DNA of 64,000 bases from Pictodentalium vernedei (lineage: Eukaryota > Mollusca > Scaphopoda > Dentaliida > Dentaliidae): NCBI GenBank assembly GCA_031216915.1, contig CM062296.1:795311473-795375472 (forward strand), in the 5' to 3' direction. Below the pieces are notes generated by a model that searched no databases, was not told the DNA's origin, and worked only from the letters and a program-made list of their open reading frames with translations. A program made the translations under genes and the position numbers. Below are positions 54,926 to 64,000 of the stretch, one piece after another; positions within the stretch are counted from its first letter, which is position 1, and each line of letters opens with the position of its first letter.

Positions 54926-56013
54926 TTAGCTCACCTGACTTTCAGTCAGTGCGAGCTATTGTGATTTATTTTTGTCCATCGTCCATGAACATGGTGTTTA
55001 TGCCTTCTCCTCCAAAACTACTAAGCCAATTAAGATGTAACTTGAGATTCTTGTTTGTCCTGACATCGCATTTCATTTTTGTTCAAATCAAGTTGCTCCT
55101 CCCTAGGGTGGGGTTAAAGCTCAAAATGAGCCAAAATCTTAAAAAATCTTCTCATGAATCAGCATTAGCAGAGACTTGATATTTGGTATATAGCTACCTT
55201 GTGAGTGGTAGATTCAGAATTGTTCAAGAAAAGTTTGTGCATTTATATTTGCTTTCGATGTGGGGAGAGCCAATTTTTTTGGCCCCGTGACTTCGAAAAA
55301 GCACCGAGTCATCCCATTTTAACACTAAATTAAAAAGGAAAAGTATTACGAAACGTTGCGGCTTCTCCTCCTAAACCACTGAACCAATTTAGGTACAATT
55401 TGAGATTCTTGTTTCTCCTGACATCATTTCGTTTTTGTTCAAATCAAGTTGCACCACCACACCCAAAAATGAGAAAAAAAACTTTAAAAATCTTCTCATG
55501 AACCAGCAGTAGCAGAGACTTGATATTTGGTTTGTAGCTTCCTTGTGAAGGGTAGATTCAGATTTGTCCAAGAGTTTGTGCTTCAATATTTGCCTTTGTT
55601 ATGGAAGGGGCAATTTTTTGGCCCCGCCCAAAATTTCTATTTTCCAAACCGTGAGGCTGATTCAAACCAAATTTATGTGAGGTAGAAATGGGTCATAAGT
55701 ACTTGATTGTGGATAAGGTGCTGGGCTTGTGATCGAAGGGTCGTGGGTTCGACTCCCAATTCCGCTGATTCGCTGTGGCGAGACCTTAAGCAAGTTTCCT
55801 CATCCATAATTGCTTCTCTTCACCCAGGTGTATAAATGGGTACCTGTGAAGGTGGTTAACCCTGAGTGCAGTATGTATGTTGCAGCTGGGGTTGTATGCT
55901 CCATTGAGGGGTTGAGATGGATTCTGAATGATTTGTGCAGACTACCTATCGGTCAGGGATAATGATGTGAAGTTAGTGAGCACTGCGACAGTGGTACTAG
56001 ACTATAAAATTAA

Positions 56014-56050
<37 letters not shown>

Positions 56051-56864
56051 TATCACAAAAAAATTTTCTCACTGCCCTGTGGGAACTGCAGGAGCTAAAA
56101 ATAGAAAAAAATTAAAATGGTATGTCTCGAAAACTGCACAGTTCAGTGGAATTTTATTCAGCATGAAGTTGAATAGAACCATAAAAAAAATCCCTATCTG
56201 TTTGATCACAAGGTATTTGTTCGGGCCTTCCAAAAAGTGCTGAGTCATCCCATTTTAACACTAAATTGAATGGGAAATGCCTAAAGAAGCTTTAAGTCTT
56301 CTAAACCACTGAGCCAATTTAGATGCAATTTGAGATCCTTGTTTCTGCTGACATCACATCTTTTTGTGTTCACACCAAGATTCCCCGCCCCTGGTGGTGG
56401 GGCGACTGGGGCCACACCAAAAAATGAGAAAAAAACTTTGAAAATCTTCTTCTCATGAACCATCATTAGCAAAGACTTGGTATTTGGATTGTAGCTTCCT
56501 TGTGAGAGGTACATTCAGATTTGTTCAAGAGAAGTTTGTTTGTCAGTATTTGCCTTTGTTAGGTGAGGGACAAGTTTTTTGGGTAGTAATGGGTCACAAG
56601 TACATGTTTTATGAAAAATACTCTTTCATTACCCCATGGGAACTGCAGGAGGTAAAAATAGGAAAACAATAAAATGCCTTTACGAGAATAAAATTCTCAC
56701 TTGACTCGGGCACCCCGTGGTCAATGGATTTGAAAAATTTAGAAATTTTTTATTTTTTATTTCTTTAACTTTTTTGCTTCAAAATCCATTTTGAAATTGA
56801 TGGATACTTCGGTACTAACAAAGGGTCAGGTGATCACCCTCAGGATCCTATGGGGCCTCTTGTT
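54926..56864 (+). mobile_element. AGCTCACC-family element, complete, with nested SINE
   Basis: Starts tattagctcacctgac .. gtcagtgcgagct and ends tcaggtgatcaccc .. ggggcctcttgtt, the same 3' end as 58483-60529. Inside, the ttctcatgaacca.cag / agcagagacttgatatttgg block repeats three times. A SINE interrupts it at 55709-56052. No coding sense. Confidence 0.85.
55709..56052 (+). mobile_element. tRNA-headed SINE with (ATT)n tail
   Basis: Head gtggataaggtgctgggc .. gtgggttcgactccc (good B box). A central domain contains cacccaggtgtataaatggg, and the tail is (ATT)n at 56020-56050. The body differs from the SINEs at 1431, 2120 and 4945. The related copy at 58930 reads ggtcataagtacctaattta without interruption, confirming the insertion. 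Confidence 0.88.
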
Positions 56865-58203
56865 CTAGCATGGGGTTCAGAGTAGCATAGGTGGGGTTTA
56901 GGGTAAACACTTGTTTTAAGATAATCCATGCATTTTAAATTTCATTTGTCACATACAGAAATTTCATTATTCTATAGCTAGGATGGAGTGTAGAGTTGGG
57001 AAAGGTTGGGATAGGGTCAGTATAATGTAGGGTTAGGGCTTGCTACCTCCAAACATTTTACCCAAAAAGCACTTGTTTTAATATAATGGACATGTGTTTT
57101 ATGCTAATCATATAAAAATTGGCCAATGACCTACCATTTATTACAAGGCCTGTCTGTCTGCATTTTCTATGCCACGCGATAAGTCAAGTTTGCCAAGATG
57201 GTTTTTCATATTTTTTACAACATCTTTGAATTGATCCAAGGAACTTTCCTTTCATTTTTGAAGATATATAAATTTCTCGTTCTCGAGTTATGAGGCTTGA
57301 AGGTTCTAAGAAACAAGAAAATTTGATATGTCATACAATAAGTCAACTTTGATTTGATGGATTTTCATAATTTTTTACAGCACATTTTAAATCAGGGTTC
57401 GCAGTTTACCACGGTACTGAAAACTTTGGTACCGGTACCGTATTTGACGAAGTCTCTTGGCAAAGTCTCGCAGTTCCGTACTGGTCCCATAGTACTCATA
57501 AAAAGCATGCTATGTATGTTTGGGAAGATAGACAAAGGCATGCACATGGATAATCACTTGTGATTAATTTGTAAAAATGGATGTAAATAAAGCATGCTCA
57601 TCTAAGGCTAAAATTTCTCCACACGTGCACAAATTCGAACTTTGAATTTGGAACAGAATTTTGCAAGAGCATGTTCCCCTTGTGATAATTAGTATAACAT
57701 TATTAATGTGTGGGCTAACTGGGCTGTGGCAATATGCATGAATGATGACATCTTACCTTAAATTCTGTCAAATCTTCAAGGAATTAGAATTTTTGTTTTG
57801 TTGGTATCCATTCCAACCCCCCACCCCCCCCCCCCCCCCTTCAGTAACTATTGAATTCAAAACATAACCCATATTCACTTGTCACTAAGTTGTCATTCCC
57901 CAGACTGCAATCGAAATTTCTAGCAGTAAGGAATTGTTTTAAGCTTTGTAAATGGAGATAGTAAAGAGTTATCAAATACACCCTTATAGAACAAAGATGT
58001 CATTTACTCTTTGAAAAGAATTTGAAATAAAAACTTTCTGAAACATTCATTAGGTAAACCTGATGGACATTAAAAGAATGCTTACTTCACAACATTCCTG
58101 TTTTTCAGCATGATTGTCGAGTGAAGTATGTTGATAACTGATATAGGTAGTTGTTCTACTTCTGCGTTGCACTGTTGCACAAAGAGAATTTGCTATTCAG
58201 CAT
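56865..58203. other. No gene recognised
   Basis: Contains a ggtaccggtaccg palindrome at about 57433-57445 and a poly-C tract at 57824-57838. Otherwise plain. Confidence 0.5.
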
Positions 58204-58204
58204 C

Positions 58205-58306
58205 TAGTCCAAACATGGACCGTAAGTCTGTAATATAATTTTTGAGTTGGTACGGCCATAACAACTTAAAAATTCTCTTATGGTTTTACGGTCCATGTTT
58301 GGACTA
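58205..58306. repeat. 102-bp perfect-stem foldback
   Basis: tagtccaaacatggaccgta plus a (58205-58225) is perfectly complementary to 58286-58306, and an inner 12-bp stem (atttttgagttg / caacttaaaaat) has one mismatch. If the outer TA is a target duplication, it fits a mariner-type MITE. The folded shape also resembles a long miRNA-like precursor. Confidence 0.92.
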
Positions 58307-58482
58307 TGTCTGCACAGACTGCCACGGAGTTCACAGTGTCAACTGACTCAGTCTGATTGTCGGCAGTATCAAAGAAACGCACTTCAAGAAAATGACAAGT
58401 TGACAACGCTGTCATAATATAACACAAAATGCAATCTGTCTGATCGTGCCACATCCTTTCAACGCCCTCTGTGCTACTTGAT

Positions 58483-60529
58483 TTTTAGCTCACCTGACTG
58501 AAAGTCAGGGTGAGCTTTTCTGATCACTTTTCGTCCGTCGTCCGTCGTCCGTCGTCCGGCGTGAAGGTGGTGTTTGGGTCTTTTTCTTCCAAACCACTGG
58601 CCGCATGTTAATGAAATTTCATGTGAGTAGGGGTTATATAGCGGCATTTTGATTTTTGGGCAAATTAGGTTTCGGCTCATATTGAGCAGAGGGGTGGGGC
58701 AAAAATGCTCCAATTCTTAAAAAATCTTCTTCTCAAGAACCAGCAATAGCAGAGACTTGATATTTGGTATGCAGCTTCCTTTTGAGGTGTAGACTCAAGT
58801 TTGTTCAAGAGAAGTTTGTAGGTCTATACTTGGCGATGTTATGGGAGGAGCAAAAATTTTGGCCCCACCCCAAATTTCTATTTTTTAAACCGAGAGGCCA
58901 ATTTGAACCAAATTTTATGTGAGGGCTTATTGGGTCATAAGTACCTAATTTATGCAGAAATTTTTTTTCCTGTAGCCCCGTGGGAACCACAGGAGCTAAA
59001 AATAGAAAAAAATTAAAACGCCTATATCTCAAAAACTGCACGGCACTGAGAATTTTTATTTGGTGTGCAGCTTCCTTGGGACCAACAGAAAGGATTGGTA
59101 AAAAAAAATTGCCATCGGTTTTATCATAGGGTACAGTTTCGGGACTTTGAAAAAGTGCTGAGTCAGCACTTTTTAACACTGTAGGCAATGGGAAAAACAT
59201 TAAAAAATCTTCTTCTCCAGATCCAGCAGGCAGAATCTTTTGATATTTGGTATGCAACATTGTAGGGTGGATCTGATTCAAGTTTGTTCAAATCGGCCCC
59301 CTGGGTTCATATTTGGGCTCAGTATAGGAGCCCGATTTCGAACTTAGTGCATTTCAGGCAAATTTCTTAAAAAATCTTCTTCTCCAGATCCAGCAGGCAG
59401 AATCTTTTGATATTTGGTATGCAACATTGTGGGGTGGATCTGATTCAAGTTTGCTCAAATCGGCTCCCTGGATTCATATTTGGGCTCACTATAAAAGCCC
59501 GAATTCGATCTTAGTGCATTTCAGGCAAATTTCTTAAAAAATCTTCTTCAGATCGAGCAGGCAGAATCTTTTGATATTTGGCATGCAACATTGTGGGGTG
59601 GATCTGATTCAAGTTTGTTCAAATCGGCCACCTGGGTTTATATTTGGGCTCAGTATAGAAGCTCGAATTCGAACTTAGTGCATTTCAGGCAAATTTCTTA
59701 AAAAATCTTCTTCTCCAGATCCAGCAGGCAGAATCTTTGGATATTTGGTATGCAACATTGTGGGGTGGATCTGATTCAAGTTTGTTCAAATCGGCCCCCT
59801 GGATTCATATTTGGGCTCACTATAGAAGCCCAAATTCGAACTTAGTGCATTTCAGGCAAATTTCTTTAAAAATCTTCTTCTCCAGATCCAGCAGGCAGAA
59901 TCTTTTGTTATTTGTTATGCAACATTGTGGGGTGGATCTGATTCAAGTTTGTTCAAATTGGCCCCCTGGATTCATATTTGGGCTCACTATAGAAGCCCGA
60001 ATTCGAAGTTAATGCATTTCAGGCAAATTTCTTTGAAAATCTTCTTTTCAAGATCCAGCAGGCAGAATCTTTTGATATTTGGTATGCACCATGCTTAGGG
60101 GGTGAGATTCAAGTTTGTTCAAGCCAAGTCCCTTGGTCCATATCTGGGCTCACTGTGGGAGCTTGAATTGTAACTTAGTTCAAAATGAGGAATTTTCTTT
60201 AAAAATCTTCTCAAGATCCAGCAGGCAGAATCTTTTGATATTTGGTATGCACCATGCTTAGGGAGTGAGATTCAACTTTGTTCAAGCCAAGTCCCTAGGT
60301 CCATATTTGGACTCACTGTGGGAGCCCGAATTATAACTTAGTTCAATATGAGGAATCTTCTTTAAAAATCTTCTATTTTTTTTTTAGATCCACTGGTCAG
60401 AATCTTTGGATATTTGGTATAAGCTTTTCTTAGGAGGATCAGATGCAACTTGTTGAAATCAATTCTCTGGGTTGATATTTAGGCTACCATGTCAGGTGAG
60501 CGCCCTCGGGCCCCTTGGGGCCTCTTGTT
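58483..60529 (+). mobile_element. AGCTCACC-family element, full length
   Basis: The 5' end ttttagctcacctgact-gaa-agtcagggtgagct forms a hairpin, followed by gtccgtcgtccgtcgtccgt. The 3' end is caggtgagcgccctcggg .. cctcttgtt, so the ends carry an inverted agctcacctga / tcaggtgagc. It contains the eight-unit internal array at 59205-60450. No protein is encoded, so mobilisation must be in trans. Confidence 0.85.
59205..60450 (+). repeat. Internal array, about 8 x 165-178 bp
   Basis: Units start near agatccagcaggcagaatc at 59217, 59392, 59550, 59716, 59884, 60052, 60212 and 60388, followed by tttgatatttggtatgcaac and a ttgggctcac block. The last three units differ and form a subfamily (ccatgcttagggggtgag). 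Confidence 0.92.
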
Positions 60530-61269
60530 ATTCAATCCATATTTAATTTTAGCGGTTTCCCTGTACACTAGGCATTCTATGGAGATTATAGTGTAGTGTA
60601 AATATATCGACTGCTTGGGTACCGACAGTACCATCAAGCCTGATTATAAGCATCCGGACACGGGACATTGTCCAGAAGAATTACCCAAATGTCCGACCCA
60701 AACCCCAAATGTGCTTGTCAAACTGACCGGACCAGATATTTTCAATTCGATCTCTATTTACACGAAGTTTCACGATGGATAAAATAAGTGAAGGGAGGAT
60801 TAAATAATATTAATAATATACATTTATTCACTTGATTTAATTATTGACTTGTGTTCTTTGTCGATTCACAAATCGATTCGTAACCCATGTGGATTTTTCT
60901 CTGCACACAAATTAACATTGCTTCCGTTGGGGGACGAACATCTGCGATATAAAATACATACACAACAGGTGTATTTTCAGATTGCCGGCAACACAGTTTT
61001 TCACTCTGTTGCGAAAATTCGAAGTAGGGACGTCCATTTCCGGAAAGTTACGAGTAAAATTAAAATTAAATAGGCTGAAGATGCAACGTCACAAATGATA
61101 ACAAATCCCAGAACTTCCAGCACAAAATGGCCGCTGGTTATTTTTATCATCGATTGTTTACATAAGTAAATTTTATGCACATGCTTGTCAACACAATACG
61201 CCGATGAGTGTGTTTTTGTGGTCATTTTATTTTTGTCCACATATCGTTTTCACAACTATTAAAAATTAG
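60530..61269. other. No gene recognised
   Basis: Intronic or intergenic; nothing stands out. Confidence 0.45.
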
Positions 61270-61493
61270 TTGGATCAGAAGCTAAAAACGTCCTCCACAA
61301 GGGTGCAGGTGTTGAAACACCCCATCTCCAAAAAGAAAAACTTGTCCAAATTTCATGAGGCAGAGAAACCGAAAATTGCTTACAAGAAAAGATTTATGCA
61401 GAGCACAAGCACACAAAACCAGAATCATGAAAAGTTCCTGTTGACACTTCCTGACTTTGGAGAAATTATTTACTTGACAGACTTTGGTCAAAG
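61270..61493 (+). CDS. Possible exon, unassigned
   Basis: A frame reading KKNLSKFHEAEKPKIAYKKR and FLLTLPDFGEIIYLTDFGQR. It lies between a weak acceptor (aaaaattag) and a donor (caaag|gtatta at 61494). It ends in phase with the exon at 62580, so it could be an alternative upstream exon. No domain is recognised. Confidence 0.2.
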
Positions 61494-62242
61494 GTATTAA
61501 CCACGGTTGTATGCATGGAGTGGTGGATTGTGGGGGGTGGGGTGGGGGACTTACGAGAGTGGCAGTGGGAGATTTTCAGAGAGTGACAGTGAGGAATTTT
61601 TAACCCAACGATTATTCTGTGTTTTTTTTTAGCATGGCTTAAAAGGCATCAGGTTCACAAACAACTGGATGTGACCCGGTGTTACCGGTAGTGACTAGTG
61701 GTGGTCGAAGAGCTGAAAATTTTCAATTTTTTTTTCTGTATCATTTTTGCATGAACTCTTCCCTGAAATCCATCCCATTTCCTGAAAATCACCCTCAAGT
61801 TCCCTGAAAAAAGGTTTTGGAGGTTAACATGTCTGACCTTAAAGCTTAGGCAAGGCACTGTAGTGTCATTTGACATTGCATACCATGCGAGAACTTTTTC
61901 CTGATATTTTATGACTTTCTTTTCACTTTTAAATGAGCTTTTAAAAAAAGGAGGGGTATTTCGACTCGAAATAATTTTTGACAGGCACAATTTTCAAAAG
62001 ACAGGTACAAATCAGATTGTGCCTGTCATTTTGTCCGGCACAAAATTTGAAATTATAATCAGGCTTGGGTATCATAAACTGGAAACCAGTACCACCGTAT
62101 GGCTAAATTACTGCAGTACCGGTTGCAAAGACAGTTTTAAGTGTTCCAACGAAGCTCCCTTTCATTTGAGACAGTATTAAAGTTTGTCATCCCAGAGTTA
62201 ATAGTAAAAACAATTTTTAAAATTGATATTTTACTCTGATTA
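61494..62242. other. No recognisable feature
   Basis: Short G-rich stretch at 61535-61550; nothing else. Confidence 0.45.
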
Positions 62243-62470
62243 TCGGGACTAATCAGGATGCAGTTTCCCGAAAAGATGAATTGACCCAAAAATTAGTACT
62301 GGCTGGCTCATGGGCAGCATCCATTCTGGATGTAATGTTAACCCTCTAACCATTGCAAGGCAATTGGGACTAATCGGATGCAGTTTCACCAAAGGGTAAT
62401 TTGACCAGAAAATTGTTACTGGCTGGGCAGCGACCATTCTTGATATCATGTTAACCCTTTAATCATTGCA
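62243..62470 (+). repeat. Two-copy direct repeat, ~115 bp
   Basis: gggactaatc.ggatgcagtttc .. aaattgttactggctgg .. gttaaccct.taa.cattgca occurs twice. Confidence 0.82.
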
Positions 62471-62579
62471 ATTCTCTAATCCAACTTGAGATATTGCCTA
62501 ATTTTTTTCCATGGATGATGTACTTCCCAGTGGGGCCCTTTCTGATGTGTAAGTTTTTACATTTGATTTCTAATTTCAG

Positions 62580-63687
62580 CATGGTACCAGACTCAGAAGT
62601 TAGTGATACTGTTAGTGCTCTATATCCTGCACTTGTCCCAAATCAAGACCAAAGAGACAATCATTTCCTTTGTGAAACAGAAAGTCAGCCATCCTATAAT
62701 GAAAGCAAAACAACTGTGCATGTAAAAACATGTTCAAGGACTTCTGAAGGAAAAAAGGTGTGGGATAAAAAATATTTCTGTGTTTATTGTGAAAAGGCTT
62801 TCTCTAAATTACCTCGACATTTAGAAAGTAAACATAAAAATGAATTAGAAATTGTCAAATTGCGGTCTTTAGACCGACGTAACAAGGAGCAAAGAGAAGA
62901 AAGGATGAGAATTATTGAAAGGCTTCGAAACAAAGGTAACTATAATCATAACATTAGTGTAATAGAAGCTGGTATCGGAGAGATTGTTACAAAGAAGAGT
63001 CTGACCAAAGTTAAACAAAAAGAAGATTATTTACCTTGTCAATATTGTCTAGGATTTTACCTTAGGACAGACCTATACAGGCACGTGAAGAGTTGCTTCA
63101 TGGCACCCAAACTAACACTGGGAACTAGACATCAAAGTCAAAGTGTGTTACTTCTTCCATCCTCTTCCGAGGAAAATGTTACTGAACACTTCAGGAAAAA
63201 TGTAATTGCAGGGATGATTTGTGATAACATTGCTTTATGCATCAGAAATGATCAGTTAATTATGCTATTTGGACAACGTCTGTATAAGAAAAACAGAGAT
63301 TTAACCCACATAAATCAGTTTATCAGAACTAAGATGAGAGAACTGGCTCGCTTTCTCTTGAAAGTCAGGGATCTGGATAATACAATAATTAGCCTAAGGG
63401 ATTGCATTTCGCCACAAAAGTTCCAGACTGTTGTAAACTCGGTGCGGTCTTTGTGTGGTTAGGATTTTATTAACAAATCTGACACGATATATATTCCTTC
63501 TCTCGCTCTCAAAATTGGTCACTCTTTAGGTAAATGTGCCAATATTCTTATCGCACATGCTATTACTAAAGATGATATGGAACTTCAAACTAAGGCACAA
63601 AATTTTCTAAAATTATATTCAATGGAATGGAACATAGAAGTGTCATCTTCAGCATTAATAAATGAAAGAAAAATGAAGTCAAAATGA
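62580..63687 (+). pseudogene. BED/C2H2-like protein of unknown function, terminal exon with internal TAG
   Basis: A good acceptor (atttctaatttcag at 62579) opens the frame. Counting from the Met at 62581: an acidic Ser-rich N-terminus; a short zinc finger C67-x2-C70-x9-H80-x4-H85 (FCVYCEKAFSKLPRHLESKH); a basic helix; a second C2HC finger C153, C156, H168, C172 (CQYCLGFYLRTDLYRHVKSC); then a helical region (RTKMRELARFLLKVRDLDNT, FQTVVNSVRSLCG). This order is that of a family of large uncharacterised proteins common in cnidarians, molluscs and fish. At 63460-63462 there is a TAG, but the same frame continues for 74 family-like codons (DFINKSDTIYIPSLALKIGH, KAQNFLKLYSMEWNIEVSSS) to the TGA at 63685. 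The long C-terminal part of the family is missing. Likely a pseudogene, possibly once mobile-element derived. Confidence 0.72.
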
Positions 63688-63756
63688 GCCAATTTTATGA
63701 AGAATTTTAGGGTACAGAATTCAAGGCCCGAAAACTGGGTGAAGATTAAAACTTTG

Positions 63757-63762
63757 AATAAA
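63757..63762 (+). terminator. Polyadenylation signal candidate
   Basis: AATAAA about 70 bases after the final stop codon (63687) of the BED/C2H2-like exon. Confidence 0.45.
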
Positions 63763-64000
63763 GCATATAACAGCAAAATTACTCTTAGATGAATGCCCAA
63801 ACTTCTCCTGGGAAACGTTTTGAGAAAATGTGGCTGCAGTGCTGAGAAATCGCATATGAAAATTGACTAGTTTTGCCAAAAATGCACTTTTTTCAGAATA
63901 TTGTGGCGAAAAGGAATCAACGTGGGTAATACCGCTTATGTAGTCAGGTAGAGTAAGTCATGCTACAAATATTATGAAAGCTTCAGCCAAGTCGTCCAGG
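63763..64000. other. No recognisable feature
   Basis: Window end; no frame or repeat identified. Confidence 0.4.

Overview
This is eukaryotic, intron-bearing, repeat-dominated DNA from an animal. Pol III-derived SINEs, non-LTR, Penelope-like and Gypsy-like retroelement relics, numerous small terminal-inverted-repeat (TIR) elements, GT-AG exon boundaries and many long poly-G/poly-C runs point to a marine invertebrate. A repeat family that opens with a foldback AGCTCACCTGA, followed by GTCCGTC reiterations, is one I associate with lophotrochozoans, especially molluscs. Species is not determinable by eye. Most long reading frames are chance or repeat-derived; several begin at TTG or GTG.

Layout. 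0-6.4 kb: dispersed and tandem repeats, three SINE copies sharing one body (two with tRNA-type heads, one with a 5S rRNA-like head), a GAA tract and a 41-bp minisatellite. 6.7-7.2 kb: internally deleted non-LTR retrotransposon relic. 7.2-11.7 kb: mostly unique DNA with one plausible first exon (signal peptide plus PAN/Apple-like cysteines, minus strand) under a TATA box. 12.0-27.7 kb: the most unusual part, a ~15.6-kb inverted-repeat composite. Its ~2-kb arms carry five matching TACC...TTTGCGGT motifs each. Inside are two direct repeats that share a hairpin, an eight-site palindrome array, a C2H2 zinc-finger exon, and later insertions including a LINE. 28-35 kb: retroelement ORF relics, a TIR element with a long internal hairpin, and a Penelope-like fragment.

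35.3-41.3 kb: a Gypsy-type LTR retrotransposon with two 1.2-kb LTRs whose pol is reduced to a protease fragment joined to the integrase C-terminus. 41.8-46.6 kb: a purine-rich satellite, a segmental duplication, a 527-bp TIR element containing a piggyBac-like MITE, then a 2.06-kb hAT-type element with perfect 8-bp target duplications. 47-61 kb: homopolymer tracts, tandem repeats, another TIR element and copies of the AGCTCACC family, one with a nested SINE. 52.2 and 62.6-63.7 kb: two phase-compatible exons of a BED/C2H2-like gene family of unknown function, interrupted by an in-frame TAG.

The genes do not form a pathway. The coherent story is layered transposition: piggyBac-type MITEs inside an LTR element and inside another TIR element, a SINE inside the AGCTCACC family, and LINE and TIR insertions inside one arm of the large composite. 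Several junctions can be checked against an uninterrupted paralogous copy in the same window.
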